From a bacterium (GTDB lineage Bacteria > Babelota > Babeliae > Babelales > RVW-14), in the NCBI GenBank assembly GCA_023249935.1, contig JAHFBQ010000051.1, positions 1 to 11,291 on the forward strand: a stretch of 11,291 bases of DNA, written 5' to 3'. Shown in pieces: positions 6,060 through 11,291 of this stretch. The position numbers and the translations under genes were made by a program. Positions within the stretch are counted from its first letter, which is position 1, and every line of letters begins with the position of its first letter. Below the pieces are notes generated by a model, which had not been told where the DNA came from, did not search any database, and saw only the letters and a program-made list of their open reading frames with translations.

Positions 6060-7346
6060 ATGCTGTCTAAAAAAACCATAATACATACTTTATTTCTGCT
6101 TCTCTGCATAATCGGCAACACACACGCCGCAATCCAAGAAATTTCATCTGCAAATCTTTTCGGCCGCAGTCTTTTGGCTATCAATCAACCGGGCCAATAC
6201 CTTATCACCGAAGATATTGATTTTGCTGAAAAACCTATCGTCATCAGTGCCAACAATGTTGAACTCGATCTTGGCGGCAACACCATAACTTTTTCTAACC
6301 TCAATCCATTCGGTATTTTGTTTGCCACCGGCAACAGCAACATCACCATCAAAAATGGATCCATACTCAATAGCTCGCCAGAGGCATTCAACATCAGCAG
6401 CAACAACAATATTTCACTTATCAATCTGAACATAACCGTCGCTAGCACTACTGGAATTGTACTCACAAATAGCAAGAACATCCGCATTACCAGCGTTACC
6501 CTCACCGGTACACCTTTAATAGGAATAAGTATCACTACCTCAGTCGATGTTGAAGTTACTACCTGTACCCTAAAAAGCATCATCACCAAGTCTTTTACAG
6601 GCGTACACATTCTTAATAGTGAGACAATAACGTGCAACAGCAACATCATGAACAACATCCAGACCAAAAAAAATTTTTATGGGTTTAAAGTCATAAGCTC
6701 ATCCCGCATTATCATTTCACAAAATACGGTAAGTATGAACACAGCAGGACGCTCCTGTACCTGCATCAGCATGATCGCTGGTCGCCATAACACCGTGTCG
6801 CAAAACAATATTTTTATGAATTCAACCAACTTTTTAGAATTCACCTCACCCAACACCAAAGCCATAGACAATAAGAAGAAATTTAACAGATTTATCGGTA
6901 TTGATATCGATAAGGGAGAGCATCTTTGTATCGTATCTGGCAATACCATCCGTGACAACCGCGCTCGCTACGCCGCCTATGGCGTGCGCATCCAAGAACG
7001 TACGACAGAATATCGCCATATTCACCTCGAAAAAAATGACATCTCTACCAACCACGCGCAGAACATACAATTTGGTATCTATGATGCAGACAATCTCTCA
7101 CAAAATGTCTATTTACAAAATAAAGTGTCATTCCATGGACAAAGCCTTAATGGCTCCAGCATGCCAACAATTCCAACACCTAAAGCTAATTACTTTATGC
7201 TAAAAAACTGTCCAATTCATAATCTAATCAAAGAAGCAAGCGCCGATGAGTTAAGCTTCTTGCCAGAAGATTTAAACAATAAAAATTTATCGATCTACGG
7301 CTACTTTGCAGCCTTTGGCGTAGATGCAGGAATTTTCCATGATTAA
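6060..7346 (+). CDS. Secreted right-handed parallel beta-helix protein 1
   Basis: This 428-residue protein starts with a Sec signal sequence: Lys4-Lys5, a hydrophobic core TLFLLLCII, and a likely cleavage after THA at residue 23. The body is rich in Asn, Ile, Ser and Thr, with short repeating strands typical of PbH1/NosD-like right-handed beta helices (SNITIKNGSILN, NNISLINLNI, KNIRITSVTLTG, GRHNTVSQNNIFMN). The N-terminal module has GQYLITEDIDF near residue 44 and LDLGGNTI near 69-76, also found in the three downstream paralogues. The C-terminal region has NYFMLKN at 377 and an IKEA segment, a diverged form of the end shared by the next two genes. No catalytic residues are recognisable. It is the first gene of the array and its ribosome binding site lies in a hairpin. 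A surface or host-contact role is inferred. Confidence 0.88.
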   Translation: MLSKKTIIHTLFLLLCIIGNTHAAIQEISSANLFGRSLLAINQPGQYLITEDIDFAEKPIVISANNVELDLGGNTITFSNLNPFGILFATGNSNITIKNGSILNSSPEAFNISSNNNISLINLNITVASTTGIVLTNSKNIRITSVTLTGTPLIGISITTSVDVEVTTCTLKSIITKSFTGVHILNSETITCNSNIMNNIQTKKNFYGFKVISSSRIIISQNTVSMNTAGRSCTCISMIAGRHNTVSQNNIFMNSTNFLEFTSPNTKAIDNKKKFNRFIGIDIDKGEHLCIVSGNTIRDNRARYAAYGVRIQERTTEYRHIHLEKNDISTNHAQNIQFGIYDADNLSQNVYLQNKVSFHGQSLNGSSMPTIPTPKANYFMLKNCPIHNLIKEASADELSFLPEDLNNKNLSIYGYFAAFGVDAGIFHD

Positions 7347-9036
7347 GAATACCACGCTCTTGACCCTCCTCCTCTCCTCATCTCTCTCTTGTCAGCCAAG
7401 CAGCCAAACAAGCCGCACTTTTCAAACACCTTCACTGAGCATCGCATTTTCACAACAAATCACCAATGCTGCGCTCAATAACTCCCCTTATGCCGCCAAA
7501 GGCCTTTTTAGAATCTCCGAGCCCGGCTACTACTTAGTATCAACCGATTTATCAGCAGCCCCAGCCCGTTCAAATTTGGCAATTCTCCATATCAACGCCT
7601 CAAATGTCATTGTCGATCTTGGCAGCAAGACGCTCACCCTTTCAACAACAAATTATACCGCAATGCCAAGCGCTATAACCATCGCACCAAACGTGAGCAA
7701 CGTAACCATCATGAATGGCACCATCAATGGCGCGGGAGCACACGCCGCAATCGCAACCGGCATTGCAGGATCAAGTACCAGTGGCCTACACATCGACAAT
7801 ATACGCGTCATTAATTGCTCAACGGCCGGCATCACCGCTGAAGAATGCGCAAATATATCTATCAGTAGAGTTCATACCCACAACACAGGACCTCTTGGTG
7901 TTTACTTATACAAATGTACAAGCGGCTTCGTTTCTGATTCTACCTTCAGCGGGTGCACAGCAGACACAGCTACAGCTTGCGGCCTCTGGGCAAAACGTAG
8001 TAGAGGTTTTTCGCTAGAAAACGTAGCAATCAGCAACATTGCTAGCATAGATGGCAATACCAATGGTGCACTGCTCGAGTGTTGTTCAGGATTTTCATGT
8101 AACAATCTTCACGCCAGCAATAATACCGCAAGAGTCATCAGCAAATCGATCGTGGATGAGTTTGAGACACGCAGCTGCGGAGAAGAAGAAGAGGAACCGA
8201 CTCCCGTAAATACTGCACCACTCATCCCAGATGCTGCTGCCGACCCAACCGAATCAGGACTGCTGTGCATCGGTATTAACCTGACCAATTCACATGGCTT
8301 TCAGCTGCAAAACTGTAGCGCAAACAGCAATGCCGCAGTTGGCACCAACACCCGCTGTTTCGGGTTCTTATTTACTAATAAATCGGTCAATAATCGAATT
8401 CAATCGTGCCAAGCAACCAACAACTACAGCAATGGCAACGTGACTGCTGGATTTTTCTTATATGACTCCCGCAACAATTCATTTGATACCTGTGAAAGCA
8501 TGGGCAACCACAACACATCAAAGACCGCTGCTGGTTTTTACTCAACAAATAGCGGATCTCGCAACTTTTTTCGTACCTGCAAAGCAAACGCCAACTACTC
8601 GTTGACCGGTAAGGCAATCGGTATAAGTCTACACAACGAAACCCGCTCAATCATCTGCAATTCTGAAATAAACGCAAATGACGGAGGAAGTGGAAGCGCG
8701 TTTGGCCTTGCATTAACTGGCACCTGTACAAACGTCACCGTTGAGTACAATAAAATCTTTGGCAATTATGCCGCTACCACTCTCTATGGATTCAAAGATT
8801 TTGCAGCAGATAGCACGACACTCCTACGCGGCAACGTCGCGTTTGGTCAAGGCAGAGTATTTCATAGCAGCAGTACCCCAATCGATGACTCTGGCAGCAT
8901 GAATTATATGCTGACATTTAAAGATGGCAGCAACCAGAAAAATTTGCAATTCATCATAAAGGAAGGCGATACCGCCAATCTCAATAGTTTCGAAGCTGGA
9001 TCGCAGCACTGGTTTAACTTTTCTATCACCAATTAA
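7339..9036 (+). CDS. Secreted right-handed parallel beta-helix protein 2
   Basis: The ATG at 7339 is chosen over one at 7324 because AGGA (7328-7331) lies 7 nt before it and the hydrophobic signal MIKNTTLLTLLLSSSLSC then sits at the N-terminus. It overlaps the previous gene by 8 nt, so the two are probably coupled. Cys18 follows SLS, a non-standard lipobox, so lipidation is uncertain. The 565-residue protein has the shared module GYYLVSTDL (63), VDLGSKTLTLS (92) and IMNGTING (124), then beta-helix coils. Repeats of about 28-31 residues bear Cys326, 357, 385, 414 and 440 in register. An acidic, Pro-rich insertion with five Glu (282-286) interrupts the helix at roughly 270-305. The C-terminal module (VEYNKI...LRGN...IKEGDT...WFNFSI) closes the protein, with Trp558 near the end. 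Confidence 0.9.
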   Translation: MIKNTTLLTLLLSSSLSCQPSSQTSRTFQTPSLSIAFSQQITNAALNNSPYAAKGLFRISEPGYYLVSTDLSAAPARSNLAILHINASNVIVDLGSKTLTLSTTNYTAMPSAITIAPNVSNVTIMNGTINGAGAHAAIATGIAGSSTSGLHIDNIRVINCSTAGITAEECANISISRVHTHNTGPLGVYLYKCTSGFVSDSTFSGCTADTATACGLWAKRSRGFSLENVAISNIASIDGNTNGALLECCSGFSCNNLHASNNTARVISKSIVDEFETRSCGEEEEEPTPVNTAPLIPDAAADPTESGLLCIGINLTNSHGFQLQNCSANSNAAVGTNTRCFGFLFTNKSVNNRIQSCQATNNYSNGNVTAGFFLYDSRNNSFDTCESMGNHNTSKTAAGFYSTNSGSRNFFRTCKANANYSLTGKAIGISLHNETRSIICNSEINANDGGSGSAFGLALTGTCTNVTVEYNKIFGNYAATTLYGFKDFAADSTTLLRGNVAFGQGRVFHSSSTPIDDSGSMNYMLTFKDGSNQKNLQFIIKEGDTANLNSFEAGSQHWFNFSITN

Positions 9037-9154
9037 GAACTTTTTTTATTTTTTCCCATTTGCTTCAAAAAATTCTATAGGGATGGATAGGCTCAAGACC
9101 TTAGGGCAGAAGTAGCCGTAATTGTTCTATTTTCAATAAAAAAGGAGAAGAAGC
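9037..9154 (+). other. Gap between beta-helix genes 2 and 3, with ribosome binding site
   Basis: This 118-bp gap starts with a T-rich run just after the stop but shows no clear stem before it, so it is not a convincing terminator. I see no good -35/-10 pair. AAGGAG (9142-9147) lies 7 nt before the GTG at 9155 and decides that start. Confidence 0.6.
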
Positions 9155-10777
9155 GTGAATAGATTGATTCGACTGCTTTTTTTGACATCCATTGCCGCAT
9201 CTCCGGCATTGCATGCAAAAAAAGTATATCATGTTGTCTCTGAGGAGCCAACACGACGAGCCCCACAGCAAATTATTAACACCGGGGTTTCCCTCAACCA
9301 GCAAATCTCATCGTCAACCCTTAACAACACGTATAAAGCGGTCGACGGCCAGTTTGTAATCAAAACGTCTGGTCGCTACTTTCTGTCTACAGATTTGCAT
9401 GCAGCACCAGGCAGGTCTATTTTACCAATCATTTACATCGCGGCTTCAGACGTTATTCTCGATCTTGGTGGTAAATCCATGACTCTCTCAACATCTAACT
9501 ACATGCCAAGCATTGCTGCCATCTCCTTGGCAAATGGAGTCAACAACATTACCATCATGAACGGCACCATTAATGGCAAGGGCGCACGCGCAAATATCAA
9601 GACCGGTATTACCACACTCAATAACACCAACGTTATGCTTGATAACGTCCGCATTGTTAACTGCGAAAAGACCGGCATTGATTTTAACACGGTTAACAGC
9701 TTTTCGCTCAATGGCATACAAACAGTCGGGGGTACGATTGGAATCTCGATGCTCAACAGTAACGTCGGTGTCATCACCGACTCAGCATTTGACGCAACAT
9801 TTGGCGGCAACAATCAGGCTATAGGAGTACTTGCCGACAGCTGCAGCAATGTAGAACTTGATGATCTTAGCATCTCAAATAATGAGTCAACAAACAATGA
9901 TGCATTTGGGCTTTATCTGATCGACAGCTCCGGTTTCTCATGCAAAAAAGTGCAGTCATCGCGACATACAAGTGGCGCCGCGTTGTGTGCAGGTATATAC
10001 CTAAGTGGCTCAACAGGAAACATGTTTACTGAATGCGACTCAAGCAACAACGTTGGCAACAGCAGCAGCACCGACGTGTACGGTTTCTATCTAACAAACG
10101 AATCAAATGGTAATTCATTACGAGAGTGTGAAGCTAATACAAACGGCAACTCTAGTACAAAAATTTGTGCAGGCTTTGCCAACAACGGAGCTCATTATAA
10201 TCTTTTTCAAAAATGTCTAGCTAGCGGCAACATGGCAAACGATACCGCCTACGGCTTTTTCAGTACAGGTGCAAGTAGAGGCTCAGTAATTCGTGATTGC
10301 CGCGCAAACGGAAACAACATTGTCGAAACCGGCGGATCAGCTTATGGCATAGCATTTGAAGATGAAACCGGCGGCGCTATTCAAAACTGCGAAGCAAGCA
10401 CCAACACGGGGGCTGACATAGGCTGCGGTATTGCCTTGCTTGGCCGCTGCCTGAAAACCACCGTGGAATACAACAAGATACTCGCCAATGCTGGAACTAC
10501 TCGCTATGGTTTTTGGGACGACTCAACGGAAGCAACTACTTTCCTACGCGGCAATATCTCGTTCGGTCACGGGAAGGTGTATGACGGTACACAGTTCATC
10601 GCCAGTAACACCACAGCAAACTACCGCTTAACCGCCGCTGAAACCAACCCAGACCTGAACCCACAATATTTTATAAAAGAAGCTGATACATCCAATATGA
10701 ACGCGTTTGAAGCGGCAAGTCCAACCTGGTTTAACTTCTCGATTATTGAAAGCTTGATCTCAGACATTTTTGCGTAG
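9155..10777 (+). CDS. Secreted right-handed parallel beta-helix protein 3
   Basis: This 540-residue paralogue of the preceding protein starts at a GTG with AAGGAG 7 nt upstream. A signal sequence (Arg3, Arg6, core LLFLTSIAA) probably ends after LHA at residue 21. The shared N-terminal module has GRYFLSTDL (73), LDLGGKSMTLS (102) and IMNGTING (134). The central coils carry a cysteine ladder at residues 294, 325, 354, 382 and 412, each in an E/K/D-C-x-A/S-x-x-N-type unit of 28-31 residues followed by YGF- or AGF-type strands. The C-terminal module (VEYNKI...FLRGN...FGHG...NYRLT...IKEADT...WFNFSI) matches protein 2 closely, with Trp525, then about 10 extra residues ending FA. It lacks the acidic insertion of protein 2. 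No enzyme motif is seen; adhesion or a surface role is inferred. Confidence 0.91.
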   Translation: MNRLIRLLFLTSIAASPALHAKKVYHVVSEEPTRRAPQQIINTGVSLNQQISSSTLNNTYKAVDGQFVIKTSGRYFLSTDLHAAPGRSILPIIYIAASDVILDLGGKSMTLSTSNYMPSIAAISLANGVNNITIMNGTINGKGARANIKTGITTLNNTNVMLDNVRIVNCEKTGIDFNTVNSFSLNGIQTVGGTIGISMLNSNVGVITDSAFDATFGGNNQAIGVLADSCSNVELDDLSISNNESTNNDAFGLYLIDSSGFSCKKVQSSRHTSGAALCAGIYLSGSTGNMFTECDSSNNVGNSSSTDVYGFYLTNESNGNSLRECEANTNGNSSTKICAGFANNGAHYNLFQKCLASGNMANDTAYGFFSTGASRGSVIRDCRANGNNIVETGGSAYGIAFEDETGGAIQNCEASTNTGADIGCGIALLGRCLKTTVEYNKILANAGTTRYGFWDDSTEATTFLRGNISFGHGKVYDGTQFIASNTTANYRLTAAETNPDLNPQYFIKEADTSNMNAFEAASPTWFNFSIIESLISDIFA

Positions 10778-10800
10778 ACGCGTAAGATAAAGGACCTATA

Positions 10801-10806
10801 AAGGAG
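10801..10806 (+). promoter_or_regulatory. Ribosome binding site for beta-helix gene 4
   Basis: AAGGAG lies 7 nt before the ATG at 10814, in a 36-bp gap that shows no terminator. It supports a short gene start that would otherwise be missed because the frame runs off the window. Confidence 0.8.
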
Positions 10807-10813
10807 ATACTAG

Positions 10814-11291
10814 ATGAATATTCTGCATAATATAGTCCTACTCAGCATTGTTGCGATCTCATCGGCACAGGCTGCAGTAACAAAAACCGTTGGTACTAAC
10901 GGCTATACAAATCAAGGTATCATTAATGAACCAGGCCGTTACGTACTACACAAAGATTTAGCCGTAGCACCTCGTTCTCGTAGTGAGGCCATGCTTTATA
11001 TCGGCGCATCAAACGTTATTCTCGATATGAATGGACACACACTTTCTCTTTCATCAACAAGTTATTCTGGTACTCGATCCGGTATCGAAATTGCTACAGG
11101 TTCTTCTAACATTACCATCATGAATGGAAAAATTAACGGTGCAGGCACTTTCTCTTCAGCTGCCACGGTAACAGGAATCTTTGGTAGAAGAACCAACAAT
11201 ATCACTATTGACAGAGTCACTATACAAAATTGCGGATTACCTAGTAGCATGCCTGCTACGGTTGTGACCCCTCGAGGCATTCATTTCGAAG
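10814..11291 (+). CDS. Secreted parallel beta-helix protein 4, 5' part (3' end outside window)
   Basis: An ATG at 10814 opens a frame of 159 codons that is still open at the window end. The N-terminus is a signal sequence (MNILHNIVLLSIVAISSAQA) with a good AQA cleavage site at residue 20. The family module follows: GRYVLHKDL (41), ILDMNGHTLSLSSTSY (69 onward), SNITIMNGKINGAG, and a TNNITIDRVTIQNCG strand like those of proteins 2 and 3. The mature start is much shorter than in those two proteins: about 20 residues, compared with about 50, precede the G-x-Y motif. It probably belongs to the same transcript as the preceding gene. Confidence 0.9.
   Translation, partial: MNILHNIVLLSIVAISSAQAAVTKTVGTNGYTNQGIINEPGRYVLHKDLAVAPRSRSEAMLYIGASNVILDMNGHTLSLSSTSYSGTRSGIEIATGSSNITIMNGKINGAGTFSSAATVTGIFGRRTNNITIDRVTIQNCGLPSSMPATVVTPRGIHFE

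Noticed and set aside
6185..6667. 160-codon open frame on the minus strand
   Set aside because: It is an antisense shadow of the beta-helix gene, with composition driven by the repeated sense codons and no family signal.
7324..7338. Upstream ATG start for beta-helix protein 2
   Set aside because: AGGA at 7328-7331 lies downstream of this ATG and is correctly placed for the ATG at 7339.
7339..7392. Lipoprotein signal in beta-helix protein 2
   Set aside because: Cys18 is preceded by S-L-S, which does not fit the normal lipobox, so lipidation is not called.
10019..10420. CRISPR-like or DNA-level tandem repeat
   Set aside because: The periodicity is at protein level (28-31 residues); the nucleotide units are diverged and there are no identical repeats with spacers.

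Overview
The window reads as ordinary bacterial DNA with every gene on the + strand and short gaps. The most likely source is a host-dependent or reduced bacterium of the Dependentiae (TM6) type. That is an inference from two things: a tandem family of secreted, Asn/Ser/Thr-rich right-handed beta-helix proteins, and a Rickettsiales-like palindromic repeat. No marker gene (16S, ribosomal protein) is present to prove it.

Region 1 (1-930) holds the 3' end of a coiled-coil protein gene. It is followed by a 144-bp element (719-862) bounded by near-identical 30/31-nt inverted repeats, each of which is itself a small hairpin.

Region 2 (931-3855) is a tight three-gene operon: glucose-6-phosphate dehydrogenase (zwf), a short-form 6-phosphogluconate dehydrogenase (gnd) overlapping it by 4 nt, and a cyclase/kynurenine-formamidase-fold metal hydrolase 1 nt further on. 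Together the first two genes supply steps 1 and 3 of the oxidative pentose phosphate pathway. No recognisable lactonase gene is present, and a metal hydrolase of unknown substrate sits in the operon instead.

Region 3 (3856-5993) has its own good sigma70-like promoter, then a secreted or exported helical protein of no recognised family. After that come a 34-codon hydrophobic small ORF and a Mn-type superoxide dismutase that overlap by ATGA. A run of seven A lies in the only stretch where a -1 shift would join the two frames.

Region 4 (5994-11291) is a tandem array of four secreted parallel beta-helix proteins, the last cut by the window end. All four have Sec-type signal sequences, and they share an N-terminal module (G-x-Y-x-L ... 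L-D-x-x-G ... I-x-N-G-x-I). The three complete members share a related C-terminal region. Two have a ladder of cysteines spaced 26-31 residues apart. The first gene of the array has its ribosome binding site in the 3' arm of a perfect 10-bp inverted repeat, which suggests translational control. The array looks like an expanded surface or secreted protein family, perhaps for host contact; that role is inferred.
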